Shown here one piece after another: positions 1-7,661 of a stretch of 18,353 nt of DNA (positions are counted from its first letter, which is position 1; the number at the start of each line of letters is the position of its first letter). The stretch covers positions 1-18,353 of the forward strand of contig CAUJJP010000061.1 in NCBI GenBank assembly GCA_963205525.1. Reading direction: 5' to 3'. The stretch is from Pseudomonadota bacterium. Lineage in GTDB: Bacteria; Pseudomonadota; Gammaproteobacteria; Burkholderiales; Burkholderiaceae. The position numbers were made by a program, and so were the translations under genes. The notes beneath the pieces are model-generated. The model ran no database searches. It was not told the origin of the DNA and saw only the letters and a list, made by a program, of their open reading frames with translations.

Positions 1-86
1 CTCGCAACACAGCGGCTGTCACCGCTGCGTGCTCGCACCATTGACGCGTCGGTCATTCCGGCGCTGCCGTTCGCCTTGTAGCTCAA
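1..86 (-). CDS. Possible partial gene at window edge (N-terminus only)
   Basis: A minus-strand frame opens with TTG at 86-84 and runs off the left edge after 28 codons, starting MSYKANGSAGMTDASMVRAR. A Shine-Dalgarno-like GGAG lies 8 nt upstream, the same arrangement seen before the TTG start of the PHA-system gene at 680. I do not recognise the protein. The opposite strand is a competitor: plus frame 1 is open from base 1 to a TAG at 79-81 and could be the C-terminal tail of a rightward gene. GC at third codon positions is the same in both readings, so it does not decide between them. Confidence 0.25.
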   Translation of the reverse strand, partial: MSYKANGSAGMTDASMVRARSGDSRCVA

Positions 87-135
87 GGTCGTTTCTCCGC
101 GAACGCCGGGCGCCGCCAGGGGCCTGGGATGCTCT

Positions 136-168
136 CAAGAAGACGCCGGGCCGCCCCACGTCTTCTTG
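136..168. repeat. Hairpin 1 of the left intergenic cluster
   Basis: Perfect 10-bp inverted repeat, CAAGAAGACG at 136-145 and CGTCTTCTTG at 159-168, with a 13-nt loop. It is followed at once by a second small palindrome, five C, TC, five G, at 170-181. There is no T-run after either arm, so a simple intrinsic terminator is not evident. It is the outermost member of a run of palindromes filling the space downstream of the PHA-system gene. Confidence 0.7.
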
Positions 169-196
169 ACCCCCTCGGGGGGCCGAGCCCGGACGG

Positions 197-221
197 ATCA
201 CAGTCCACTGCGGACTGTGAT
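197..221. repeat. Hairpin 2 of the left intergenic cluster
   Basis: Perfect 10-bp inverted repeat, ATCACAGTCC at 197-206 and GGACTGTGAT at 212-221, with a 5-nt loop ACTGC. Less GC-rich than its surroundings. It could be an RNA hairpin, a REP-like dispersed element or a protein-binding palindrome; the sequence alone does not decide. Confidence 0.7.
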
Positions 222-234
222 TCGCCTGGCGAGG

Positions 235-260
235 GCCATCGGGCCTGCAAGCCCGATGGC
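235..260. repeat. Hairpin 3 of the left intergenic cluster
   Basis: Perfect 10-bp inverted repeat, GCCATCGGGC at 235-244 and GCCCGATGGC at 251-260, with a 6-nt loop. It abuts the next hairpin directly. Confidence 0.7.
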
Positions 261-276
261 GGGCTGGGCGCAGCCC
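261..276. terminator. Hairpin 4, nearest the 3' end of the PHA-system gene
   Basis: Inverted repeat GGGCTG at 261-266 and CAGCCC at 271-276 with a 4-nt loop, 15 nt beyond the stop codon of the minus-strand PHA-system gene. Position and GC-rich stem suit a 3'-end stabiliser or terminator, but there is no U-tract, so the terminator call is an inference from location. Confidence 0.4.
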
Positions 277-294
277 GGTCCTGGGGGCCCTCAG
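269..294 (-). repeat. 3'-flank repeat, copy A (matches 14072-14097)
   Basis: This 26-bp stretch overlaps the stop codon of the PHA-system gene (TGA at 293-291) and matches 14072-14097, which overlaps the stop codon of rfbC in the same orientation. 24 of 26 positions are identical; the differences are at 279 and 289. Two unrelated genes sharing a sequence directly after their stops suggests a dispersed 3'-end element. Confidence 0.6.
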
Positions 295-680
295 GGCTTC
301 CTGGCGGCCGCCTTGGCCGGGGTCTTCGCAGCAGCCTTCGCTGCACTCCCGGCCACGGGCTTCTTTTCCGCGGCCGACCGCACGCCCGCCGATGCCGACA
401 GCAGGCTGTCGAGCTGCTTCTCGATCTCGGTCTCTATCGTCTTGCTGAAGGCACCCAGCAGGAGGCCGAGCCGGGCGTCGAGGTCGAAATGGTCGGCGGC
501 CACGGTCAGCGTGCCGCTGCAGCCACTGCGGCTGAACTCCACGGTGTCGCTGCTGCGGCCCTCGATCACCGTGCATTCCATGTCGAAGCGGCGTTCCACC
601 TCCTCGGCCCACTGCCAGGCGATCTTGCGCGCCTTGGGCAGGCCCAGGGCGTGGTTGCGGTGGATGCGAATCTCGGCCAA
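291..680 (-). CDS. Polyhydroxyalkanoic acid system family protein
   Basis: A 129-residue protein resembling the small PHA-system family (TIGR02610-like) found near PHA or fatty-acid genes in proteobacteria; its biochemical role is not established. Residues 1-95 form the family domain, opening IRIHRNHALGLPKARKIAWQ and including the ERRFDMECTVIEG and FSRSGCSGTLTVAADHFDL segments. Residues 104-129 are an Ala/Lys/Pro-rich, basic, low-complexity tail reminiscent of the AAKP tails of PhaF phasins and H1-like proteins. The start is TTG at 680-678, chosen because GGAG lies 8 nt upstream. It begins 3 nt after the stop of the upstream aminopeptidase gene, so the two are almost certainly co-transcribed. 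No signal peptide, so cytoplasmic. Confidence 0.85.
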   Translation of the reverse strand: MAEIRIHRNHALGLPKARKIAWQWAEEVERRFDMECTVIEGRSSDTVEFSRSGCSGTLTVAADHFDLDARLGLLLGAFSKTIETEIEKQLDSLLSASAGVRSAAEKKPVAGSAAKAAAKTPAKAAARKP

Positions 681-683
681 GGC

Positions 684-1790
684 TCAGTCTCCGGTGGGCA
701 ATGCCGCCAGTGTCGCGGCACGCTCGGCCGCCGGCAAGGCGGCGAGCCGTCGCACCGCGGCGAAGAAGCGATCGAAGTCGCAGCCTTCGCGCTCGAACAG
801 GCGCACGAAGGCTTCGGCCTGCCCGTCGTAGGCCGCCTGGATCGCCAGCGAGGCGTTGTTGACCTGCGCAAACCAGCGGTCGTAGCCGCTCCAGCCCGCC
901 CACTGATCGCGCTTGATCGCCGCGTAGTCGTCCTGCAGCCGTGCCAAGCGGGCCGCCTTCGCCGTCCGTCGGGCCGCGAGGTCCAGCTCCGGGTCGGCGT
1001 AGACCTTCTCCAGATCGGCGCGCGCCTGCCGCGTGAGGGCACGGAATGCGCTGCGCCGGGCGTCGAAGACGGCGTACTCGGCACGCGCCGCGGCGCTGGC
1101 CTGCGCCAGCCAGCGGGCGCCTCCCAGGCGCTCGACGGCGGTGGCGAAGGACTCGTTGAAGCCGGTGTCGCCCTCGGCATACGCCACCTGGTGCGCCAGC
1201 TCGTGGAAGATCAGCCGCGCCAGCTCACCTTCGGGCCAGCCGATGAAGGTCGACAGCAGCGGATCGCCGCCCAGCCATTCGGTGCGCCCGAGCGTCGAAT
1301 AGGCGGGCACGCCGTACACCGCCACCTCCATCCCTTCGGATCTCAGGCCGACGGCGAAGTCGTCGGCGTCCGCGCGCGCGTAGTAGCCACGGTAGCCGAC
1401 ACAGCCGACCACCGGATAGCACCAGGTCTGCAACTGCAGCGACAGCTCCGGCGCGGCCACCACGTTCCACAGCGCCGCCGGCCGGTCCAGCGCCGCGTAG
1501 CGGCGGTAGCTCGCGCCGTCGGGCAGCTTGAGCACCGCGACCGAGAACTCGCGCATTCGCCGCGCCAGCTCCAGCCGCTCGCGCAGCGCGGGCGGGGTGT
1601 CGGCGGCGCCTATCCACTCCTGCAGCGGCCGCGCGCGCCAGACGATGTCCAGGTGTCCCGCCACCGACTGGCGCAGGTAGCCGGCCTGCGCCAGCGTGTC
1701 GCAGCCGCCCAGCAGCCAGGGCAGCAGCGCCGCCAGCAGCGCCAGCCCTGCAGCCCGGCGGAGCGCGCCACGCTTGTCCTTGTCAATCAT
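684..1790 (-). CDS. Putative lipoprotein aminopeptidase (PF10023-like, zinc metallopeptidase)
   Basis: 368 residues. The N-terminus is a lipoprotein signal: basic MIDKDKRGALRR, a hydrophobic core, then lipobox LGGC with Cys30, so the mature protein should be lipid-anchored in the envelope. The zinc-peptidase motif HELAH is at residues 196-200, with a downstream Glu213 in FNESFA as a likely third ligand. This arrangement fits the putative aminopeptidase family of about 350-370 residues. The start ATG at 1790-1788 is chosen because it gives a proper signal peptide; the frame stays open far upstream without meaning. It is divergent from the M20 gene, with 54 bp between starts. The PHA-system gene follows after 3 nt. 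The family assignment is fairly secure; the substrate is unknown. Confidence 0.88.
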   Translation of the reverse strand: MIDKDKRGALRRAAGLALLAALLPWLLGGCDTLAQAGYLRQSVAGHLDIVWRARPLQEWIGAADTPPALRERLELARRMREFSVAVLKLPDGASYRRYAALDRPAALWNVVAAPELSLQLQTWCYPVVGCVGYRGYYARADADDFAVGLRSEGMEVAVYGVPAYSTLGRTEWLGGDPLLSTFIGWPEGELARLIFHELAHQVAYAEGDTGFNESFATAVERLGGARWLAQASAAARAEYAVFDARRSAFRALTRQARADLEKVYADPELDLAARRTAKAARLARLQDDYAAIKRDQWAGWSGYDRWFAQVNNASLAIQAAYDGQAEAFVRLFEREGCDFDRFFAAVRRLAALPAAERAATLAALPTGD

Positions 1791-1831
1791 CGGAATCGGC
1801 GCCGACGTCGGCCGCCCGCAGGCGCCAGACG

Positions 1832-1837
1832 TACACT
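1832..1837 (+). promoter_or_regulatory. Candidate -10 element of the M20 amidohydrolase gene
   Basis: TACACT lies 7 nt before the ATG at 1845. With usual -10 to start-site spacing, transcription would begin at or next to the start codon. No good -35 and no Shine-Dalgarno sequence is visible. It is one of five similar cases in the window. Confidence 0.4.
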
Positions 1838-1844
1838 GCCCCGC

Positions 1845-3038
1845 ATGAAGCTGATTGACGGCATTGTGGCCGACGCCCAGGCCATCGCGACGATACGCCG
1901 CGACATCCACGCCCACCCCGAGCTGTGCTTCCAGGAGCAGCGCACCTCGGACCTGATCGCCGCCGCGCTCACCGAGTGGGGCATTCCCATCCACCGCGGA
2001 ATGGGCACCACAGGGGTCGTGGGCATCGTCAAGAACGGCAGCTCGAATCGTGCGGTGGGTCTGCGCGCCGACATTGACGCCCTGCCCATGACCGAGCACA
2101 ACCGCTTCGCGCACGCCAGCACCTACCCCGGCAAGATGCACGCCTGCGGCCACGACGGCCACACCGCGATGCTGCTGGCGGCAGCCCGCCACCTGGCACG
2201 CCAGCGCAACTTCGACGGCACCGTCTACCTGGTCTTCCAGCCCGCCGAGGAAGGCGGCGGAGGCGCGCGCGAGATGATCAAGGACGGCTTGTTCGAGCGT
2301 TTCCCGATGGAGGCCATCTTCGGCGCCCACAACTGGCCCGGCATGGCGGTCGGTCAGTTCGGGCTGCGCAGCGGCCCCATCTTCGCCAGCTCCAACGAGT
2401 TCAAGATCACCATCCGCGGCCGCGGCGGCCACGCCGCACTGCCGCACAACGGGGTCGACCCGGTGCCGGTGGCCTGTCAGATGGTGCAGGCCTTCCAGAC
2501 CATCGTCTCGCGCAACAAGCGGCCGATAGACACCGCGGTGATCTCGGTCACCATGATCCACGCCGGCGAGGCGACCAACGTGATCCCCGACAGCTGCGAG
2601 CTGCAGGGCACGGTGCGCACCTTCACCACCGAGGTGCTGGACCTGGTGCAGCGGCGCATGCAGGCCGTCGCCGAGGCCACCTGCGCTGCCTTCGACGCCG
2701 AGTGCGAGTTCAGCTTCACGCGCAACTACCCGCCGACGGTCAACCACCCGAACGAGACCGAGTTCGCGCGCGCGCTGCTGGCGCAGGTGGCGGGGGCCGA
2801 CAACGTGATCGAGTTCGAACCCACCATGGGCGCGGAGGACTTCAGCTACTTCCTGCTCGACAAGCCGGGCTGCTACTTCCTGATCGGCAACGGCGACGGC
2901 AGCCACCGCGAAGGCGGCCACGGCCTGGGCCCCTGCATGCTGCACAACCCGAGCTACGACTTCAACGACGCGCTGATCCCGATCGGCGCCAGCGCCTGGG
3001 TGCACCTGGCCGAAGCCTGGCTGGCGCAGCCGCGCTGA
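1845..3038 (+). CDS. M20 family amidohydrolase (hippurate hydrolase / N-acyl-L-amino acid amidohydrolase type)
   Basis: 397 residues, the normal size for M20D amidohydrolases, which hydrolyse the amide bond of N-acyl or N-aroyl amino acids using a two-metal site. Expected metal-site features are present: MHACGHDGHT with Cys101 and His103, the Glu pair 135-136 in FQPAEEGGGG, His162 in GAHNWPG and His367 in MLHNPSYDFND. The dimerisation lid domain is residues about 180-295 (RGRGGHAALPHNGVDPV). No signal peptide, so cytoplasmic. The start ATG at 1845 fits the family N-terminus; the open frame upstream is not coding. The DUF2817 gene follows after 30 bp and is probably co-transcribed. The exact acyl and amino acid preference cannot be read from sequence. 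Confidence 0.93.
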   Translation: MKLIDGIVADAQAIATIRRDIHAHPELCFQEQRTSDLIAAALTEWGIPIHRGMGTTGVVGIVKNGSSNRAVGLRADIDALPMTEHNRFAHASTYPGKMHACGHDGHTAMLLAAARHLARQRNFDGTVYLVFQPAEEGGGGAREMIKDGLFERFPMEAIFGAHNWPGMAVGQFGLRSGPIFASSNEFKITIRGRGGHAALPHNGVDPVPVACQMVQAFQTIVSRNKRPIDTAVISVTMIHAGEATNVIPDSCELQGTVRTFTTEVLDLVQRRMQAVAEATCAAFDAECEFSFTRNYPPTVNHPNETEFARALLAQVAGADNVIEFEPTMGAEDFSYFLLDKPGCYFLIGNGDGSHREGGHGLGPCMLHNPSYDFNDALIPIGASAWVHLAEAWLAQPR

Positions 3039-3068
3039 GCCGCCTTGTTCTGCCACGAAAGACCGACG

Positions 3069-4160
3069 ATGGACAGCGAACGCTTCTTTGCCCAGAGCTA
3101 CGGTGAGGCACGCGCCGGATTCCTGGCCGAGGCCGAGGCCGCCGGCCTGGCCGTGCAGTCGCACCCGCACCCCCTGCGCGGCATGGACGGCGAGCCGCTG
3201 GCGATGGACGTGGCGCGCGACGGCGCGGCCGACGCGCCCGCGGTGCTCATCGTCTCCAGCGCCTGCCACGGGGTGGAGGGCTTTTGCGGCTCGGGCGTGC
3301 AGCGCGCGCTGCTGGCCGAGCAGGACTTGCGCGCGCGCGCCCGCGCCGCCGGCGTCGCCCTGCTGTTCATCCACGCGCTCAACCCCTGGGGTTTTTCCTG
3401 GTGGCGACGCACCACGCACGAGAACGTGGACCTGAACCGCAACTTCCACGACTTCCACCGTCCCTTGCCCGCCAACCCGGCCTACGACGAGCTGGCCACG
3501 GCCATCGTCCCCGAGCATTGGCCCTCGGAGCAGGCGGAGGCCAGGCTCGCGGACTACGCCGCGGCGCACGGCGAGCGCGGCCTGCAGGCCGCCCTCAGCG
3601 GCGGTCAGTACGAGCACCCGCAGGGCATCTTCTACGGCGGCCGGGCGCCCACCTGGAGCCACCAGACCCTGCGCCACGTGCTGCAAGACCACGCCCGGCG
3701 CTGCGCCCGCCTGGGCTGGATAGACCTGCACACCGGGCTCGGCCCCAGCGGACACGGCGAACTCATCTTCGCCTGCCGCGACGATGCGGCGTCGCTGGCG
3801 CGCGCCCGCACCTGGTGGGGGCCGGCGGTGACCTCGGTCTACGACGGCTCGTCGAGCTCGCCGCCGCTGCGCGGCCTGATGTGGCTGGTCACCGGCGAGG
3901 AGTGTGCGCAGGCCGAGTACACCGGCATCGCGCTGGAATACGGCACCCTGCCGGTGCCCGAGGTGACCTACGCCTTGCGTGCCGACCAGTGGGCCGAGAA
4001 CCACCCGCAGGCCGACCCGGCGCAGCGGGCCGCGATCCGGCGCCGGGTGCGCGAAGTCTTCTACACCGACACCCCGGCGTGGAAGGCGAGCATCGTGGCC
4101 CAGGGCCTGCACGCGGTGCAGCAGGCGATCACCGGCCTGGGCGGCGCCGCAACCCCCTGA
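3069..4160 (+). CDS. DUF2817 family protein, M14-like zinc deacylase/carboxypeptidase fold
   Basis: 363 residues. It fits the DUF2817 family, related to the M14 / succinylglutamate desuccinylase-aspartoacylase group. Likely zinc ligands are His67 and Glu70 in SACHGVEGFCGS and His221 in IDLHTGLG. Glu290 in IALEYGT is the likely catalytic acid-base. The NPWGFSWWRR...ENVDLNRNF segment (about 105-126) supplies the Asn-Arg substrate-binding motif typical of the fold. The ATG at 3069 is chosen over the in-frame TTG at 3045 because GAAAGA lies just upstream and the family begins near here. It lies 30 bp after the M20 gene on the same strand. The reaction is not established; hydrolysis of an N-acyl amino acid or a peptide-like amide is the family-based inference. 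Confidence 0.88.
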   Translation: MDSERFFAQSYGEARAGFLAEAEAAGLAVQSHPHPLRGMDGEPLAMDVARDGAADAPAVLIVSSACHGVEGFCGSGVQRALLAEQDLRARARAAGVALLFIHALNPWGFSWWRRTTHENVDLNRNFHDFHRPLPANPAYDELATAIVPEHWPSEQAEARLADYAAAHGERGLQAALSGGQYEHPQGIFYGGRAPTWSHQTLRHVLQDHARRCARLGWIDLHTGLGPSGHGELIFACRDDAASLARARTWWGPAVTSVYDGSSSSPPLRGLMWLVTGEECAQAEYTGIALEYGTLPVPEVTYALRADQWAENHPQADPAQRAAIRRRVREVFYTDTPAWKASIVAQGLHAVQQAITGLGGAATP

Positions 4161-4199
4161 TCGGGCGATCCTCCCGCGCTTGACGCCGAATGCCGGCCG

Positions 4200-4205
4200 T
4201 ACACT
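4200..4205 (+). promoter_or_regulatory. Candidate -10 element upstream of the FeeM-like gene
   Basis: TACACT in the 85-bp gap between the DUF2817 stop and the FeeM-like start. It would give a leader of about 33 nt. No clear -35, so the evidence is limited to the hexamer and its resemblance to the one at 1832. Confidence 0.25.
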
Positions 4206-4245
4206 CGACCGCCCCTCCCCGCGGGACGTTCACCCCCAGCTTCCG

Positions 4246-5037
4246 ATGGCCGACGACTACCGCAGCACGCTCATCGCAGCGTCCCTGCTCACGCGGCGGG
4301 AGGCGCGTGGCATGCTGGTCGAGGGCACCCAGCTCGACCTGCTGCCCGATGGGCCGGCCGGACCGCCACGATTCAAGATCAAGGCCGCCGAGCAGGAGTC
4401 CCGGCGCAGCCTGATCGGCGGCCTGCTGCGCAGCCGCTATGCCTGGCGCGGCTATCAGTCGGTGTCGCTGGCGGCCTCGCAGTCGGTGGACCGATTCACC
4501 CTGGTGGCGCTGGAAGGCGAGCAGCCCTTGGGCACGATCACGGTCGGCTTCGACATGGGTAAGGCGCTGGGTGCGGACGACGCCTTCCGCCCCGAGCTGA
4601 ACAAGCTGCGCGCGGCCGGCGCCCGGCTGTGCGAGTTCACCAAGCTGGCGGTCGACCCCACCACCGCCACCAAGCGCGTGCTGGCGGCGCTGTTCCACAT
4701 CGCTTACATCGTGGCGCACCGGGTGCGCGCCTTCGACCGCCTGATCATCGAGGTCAACCCGCGCCACCAGCGCTACTACGAGCGCATGCTGGGCATGACC
4801 CAGCTCGGCCCGGAGCGCATCAACCGCGGCGTCAACGCGCCGGCCATCCTGCTGACGACGCCGTTCTCCCACATCCGCGAGCAGATCCGCGTCTACGGCG
4901 GCCAGCCCGAGCGCAGCAGCGAGGTGCGCACGCTCTACCCGTTTGCCTTCTCGGCGGCCGAGGAGACCGAGGTCATCCGCCGCCTGCAGGACATGTCCAA
5001 CCGCCAGACCCTGGTCGGCGGCGACACCACGATCTGA
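4246..5037 (+). CDS. FeeM-like N-acyl amino acid synthase domain protein (GNAT / acyl-homoserine-lactone-synthase-like fold)
   Basis: 263 residues. The central part matches FeeM-type N-acyl amino acid synthases, which join a fatty acyl group from an acyl carrier protein to an amino acid. Recognisable parts are FTLVALEGEQPLGTITVGFD (about 84-103), the core LCEFTKLAVDP (128-138), a helix ATKRVLAALFHIAYIVAHRV (141-160), and IIEVNPRHQRYYERMLGM (167-184), the diagnostic acyl-donor-binding region. Residues 1-55 and 205-263 are less conserved extensions. No signal peptide or membrane segment. The ATG at 4246 is the only reasonable start in this stretch; the Shine-Dalgarno is weak. It ends 6 bp from the end of the convergent pgi gene. 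Family call is good; the acyl chain and amino acid are unknown. A general acyltransferase role is the alternative. Confidence 0.85.
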   Translation: MADDYRSTLIAASLLTRREARGMLVEGTQLDLLPDGPAGPPRFKIKAAEQESRRSLIGGLLRSRYAWRGYQSVSLAASQSVDRFTLVALEGEQPLGTITVGFDMGKALGADDAFRPELNKLRAAGARLCEFTKLAVDPTTATKRVLAALFHIAYIVAHRVRAFDRLIIEVNPRHQRYYERMLGMTQLGPERINRGVNAPAILLTTPFSHIREQIRVYGGQPERSSEVRTLYPFAFSAAEETEVIRRLQDMSNRQTLVGGDTTI

Positions 5038-5043
5038 GATGCC

Positions 5044-6690
5044 TCAACGGCGCAGGCGCTGCAGCATGGCGGCGGTCGATGCGTCCAGGCCTTGCACGTC
5101 GCCGCTGGCCAGGCGCGGCAGCAGGTCGGCGGCCAGGGTCTTGCCCAGCTCCACCCCCCACTGGTCGAAGGCATTGATGCCCCAGATCGCGGCGCTGCTG
5201 AAGACGCGGTGCTCGTAAAGCGCGATCAAGGCCCCGAGCGAGCGTGGTGTCAGCGCCTCCAGCAGCAGGATGGTGCTCGGCCGGTTGCCGGGGAAGCGGC
5301 GGTGGCCTGCCGGCGGCGCGATAACCGGCGCGATGACCGGGGCGATCCCCGGCGCGGCAGCCGGCGAGCCTTCCCGCGCCACCGGCCCCTGCGCCTTGCC
5401 GCGCATCAGCGCCTGCGCCTGCGCCAGCGCGTTGGCCAGCAGCATCGCGTGCTGCTGTGCCAACAGCGGCTGCAGGTCCGGCGCCAGCTCGGGCGGCAGC
5501 GCAGGGGTGGTGGGCGACTTGACAAGGACGAACTCCACCGGGATCACGTCGCTGCCCTGGTGCAGGAGCTGGAAGAAGGCGTGCTGGGCGTTGGTGCCGG
5601 TCTCGCCCCAGACCACCGGCGCGCTGGCGCTGGCCAGCGGCACCCCGTCCAGGTCCACCCCCTTGCCGTTGGACTCCATCTCCAGCTGCTGCAGATAGGC
5701 CGGCAGGCGCGCCAGCCCCTGCAGGTAGGGCGTCACGAGCCGGCTCGTGAAACGGTGGAAGTTGCGGTACCAGACGTCCAGCAACCCCAGCAGCACCGGC
5801 AGGTTGCGCGCCAGCGGCGCCTGCGCGAAATGGCGGTCCATCGCGTGCGCGCCGGCCAGCAGCTCGCGAAAGCCGACGGCGCCGATCGCGATCGCGATCG
5901 GCAGCCCGATCGCGCTCCACATCGAGTAGCGCCCACCCACCCAGTCCCACAGGCCCAGGGTCTGGAGGATGCCGAGCGCCGCCGCCGCCTTGGCGTTGCC
6001 GGTCACGGCGACGAAGTGGCGGTCGATGTCGGTCCCGCCCCCGGCCTCGAACCAGGCGCGCGCCAGCCGCGCGTTGGCCAGGGTCTCGGCGGTGCCGAAG
6101 GTCTTGCTCGCCACCACGAACAGGGTCGAGCGCGGCTGCAGCTCGCGCAGCACACGCAGCATGTCGCCGCCGTCCATGTTGCTGACGAAGTGCAGCCGTG
6201 GCCGCGGCGAGGCAAAGGGCTGCAGCGCCGCCACCGCCATCGCCGGCCCGAGATCGCTGCCGCCGATGCCGATGTTGACGACGTCGTGGATGTCGCTGTG
6301 AGCCACGTCGCGCACACGCTCGGCGAGCGCCAGCATGCGCTCCAGCTCGCCGTGCACCTCGTCGCTGTACGGCCCCTGGCCGCGCGGCGCGCGCAGCGCC
6401 ACGTGCAGCACGGCGCGGCCTTCGCTGCGGTTGATGGCCTCGCCGGCGAACATGGCGTCGCGCTGCGCCGGCAGGCCGCACTCCTCGGCCAGGGTCAGCA
6501 GCAGCTGCAGGGTGCTGGTGTCGATCAGGTTCTTGGACAGGTCGGCGAAGACCTCGGGCGCCTGCAGGCTGAAGGCTTCAAAGCGTCCGTGCTCGCCCTC
6601 GAAGGCCTGGCGCAGGTCGAAGTCCCGGCCCTGGCGGTCGAAGCGCGCCTGCAGCGCCGCCCAGGCCGGGGTTTGGTCGCCGCGTATCAC
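5044..6690 (-). CDS. pgi: Glucose-6-phosphate isomerase
   Basis: 548 residues, the usual length. It interconverts glucose-6-phosphate and fructose-6-phosphate in the cytoplasm. Signatures present: [15 protein letters not shown] (138-152), SNMDGG (170-175), VASKTFGT (193-200), [14 protein letters not shown] (249-262), the catalytic-Glu motif GETGTNAQH (362-370, Glu363) and [15 protein letters not shown] (503-517, catalytic Lys517). The segment after residue 390 is unusual: it is longer than in E. coli Pgi and has no obvious equivalent of the ring-opening His. An Ala/Pro/Ile-rich insert ([12 protein letters not shown], about 448-459) comes from a short tandem repeat. The start is GTG at 6690-6688, overlapping the tal stop as GTGA, so translation is probably coupled to tal. 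It converges on the FeeM-like gene with a 6-bp gap and no room for a terminator. Confidence 0.97.
   Translation of the reverse strand: MIRGDQTPAWAALQARFDRQGRDFDLRQAFEGEHGRFEAFSLQAPEVFADLSKNLIDTSTLQLLLTLAEECGLPAQRDAMFAGEAINRSEGRAVLHVALRAPRGQGPYSDEVHGELERMLALAERVRDVAHSDIHDVVNIGIGGSDLGPAMAVAALQPFASPRPRLHFVSNMDGGDMLRVLRELQPRSTLFVVASKTFGTAETLANARLARAWFEAGGGTDIDRHFVAVTGNAKAAAALGILQTLGLWDWVGGRYSMWSAIGLPIAIAIGAVGFRELLAGAHAMDRHFAQAPLARNLPVLLGLLDVWYRNFHRFTSRLVTPYLQGLARLPAYLQQLEMESNGKGVDLDGVPLASASAPVVWGETGTNAQHAFFQLLHQGSDVIPVEFVLVKSPTTPALPPELAPDLQPLLAQQHAMLLANALAQAQALMRGKAQGPVAREGSPAAAPGIAPVIAPVIAPPAGHRRFPGNRPSTILLLEALTPRSLGALIALYEHRVFSSAAIWGINAFDQWGVELGKTLAADLLPRLASGDVQGLDASTAAMLQRLRR
5315..5350 (-). 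repeat. 12-bp tandem repeat, three imperfect units, inside pgi
   Basis: Units at 5315-5326, 5327-5338 and 5339-5350, all variants of GGCGCGATAACC. In frame, so they encode [12 protein letters not shown] in a surface-type insert of Pgi. Length changes would add or remove four residues without a frameshift. Confidence 0.7.
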
Positions 6691-7655
6691 CGCGCCAGCT
6701 CGATCATCCGGTCGAGCTTGAGCGCGTCGGCGGCGAAGGCGCGTATGCCTTCGGCGAGCTTCTCGGTCGCCATCGCGTCCTCGTTGAGCGCCCAGCGGAA
6801 CGCCTGCTCGTTGAAGCTCGCGGCATGGATGGCCGCGGCCTTGGCCTGCGCCAGGTCCAGCATGCGCGGTGCCGGTGCGTCGCTGGCCTGCAGGGTGGCC
6901 AGCAACTCCGGGCTGATCGTCAGCAGGTCGCAGCCGGCGAGGGCCAGGATCTGGCCGACGTTGCGAAAGCTCGCTCCCATGACCTCGGTGTCGACCTCGT
7001 AGTGCTTGAAGTAGCGCCAGATGCGCGCCACCGACTGCACGCCCGGATCGTTCACGCCGGCCATCGCCGCTTCGTCCCAGGCCGCGCCGGCCGCCTTCTT
7101 GTGCCAGTCGTAGATGCGGCCGACGAAGGGCGAGATCAGGGTCACGCCGGCATCGCCGCAGGCCACCGCCTGGCAGAAGCCGAACAGCAGGGTCAGGTTG
7201 CAGCGTATGCCCTCGCGCTGCAGCGCGCGCGCCGCCTGTATGCCTTCCCAGGTGGCGGCGATCTTGATCAGCACGCGCTCGCGGCCGATGCCGTGCTTCT
7301 CGTACCGCGCCACCAGCCGGCGCGCGCGCGCGATGGTGGCGGCGGTGTCGAAGGACAGCCGGGCGTCGACCTCGGTGCTCACCCGGCCCGGAACGACCTG
7401 CAGGATCTCCAGGCCGAAGCGCACCAGCACCGCGTCGACCACGTCCGCCAGCGGCGAAGCGCGCTGCGCCGCCACCGTCTGCGCCAGCAGCGGCGCGTAC
7501 TCGGGCTGCTGCACCGCCTTCAGGATGAGGCTGGGGTTGGTCGTCGCGTCGCGCGGCGCGTACTGCGCCAGCTGGCGGAAGTTGCCGGTGTCGGCGACGA
7601 CGGTGGTGCAGGCCTTCAAGGCCTCGAGCTGGTTCGCGGGGCGGGGCGCTGTCAT
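6687..7655 (-). CDS. tal: Transaldolase
   Basis: 322 residues (E. coli TalB has 317). It transfers a dihydroxyacetone unit between sugar phosphates in the non-oxidative pentose phosphate pathway. The N-terminus has CTTVVADTG with Asp22 and [10 protein letters not shown] (36-45). The Schiff-base lysine is Lys131 in [37 protein letters not shown] and [18 protein letters not shown] follow as in the family. ATG 7655 is chosen over the in-frame ATG at 7673 because it gives the usual short N-terminus and a -10-like TCTAAT lies 6 nt before it. The first gene of a tal-pgi pair joined by a 4-nt overlap; divergent from the beta-helix gene. Confidence 0.97.
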   Translation of the reverse strand: MTAPRPANQLEALKACTTVVADTGNFRQLAQYAPRDATTNPSLILKAVQQPEYAPLLAQTVAAQRASPLADVVDAVLVRFGLEILQVVPGRVSTEVDARLSFDTAATIARARRLVARYEKHGIGRERVLIKIAATWEGIQAARALQREGIRCNLTLLFGFCQAVACGDAGVTLISPFVGRIYDWHKKAAGAAWDEAAMAGVNDPGVQSVARIWRYFKHYEVDTEVMGASFRNVGQILALAGCDLLTISPELLATLQASDAPAPRMLDLAQAKAAAIHAASFNEQAFRWALNEDAMATEKLAEGIRAFAADALKLDRMIELAR

Positions 7656-7661
7656 GTCGGC

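Noticed and set aside
170..181. C5-TC-G5 palindrome as a rho-independent terminator
   Set aside because: The stem is short and not followed by a T-run on either strand, so it is treated as part of the hairpin cluster.
129..1844. Plus-strand open frame upstream of and in frame with the M20 gene
   Set aside because: The translation is Arg/Gln/Gly-rich and lies opposite the aminopeptidase and PHA-system genes; the M20 family begins at the ATG at 1845.
684..4112. A 1142-codon open minus-strand frame running antisense through the M20 and DUF2817 genes
   Set aside because: Only the last 368 codons (from 1790) look like protein. The rest is Val/Gly/Ala/His-rich shadow coding opposite two well-recognised genes, as expected at about 70% GC.
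5092..7002. Plus-strand frame of 636 codons across pgi and tal
   Set aside because: It is antisense to two enzymes with full catalytic signatures and has shadow-like composition rich in Arg, Gln and His.
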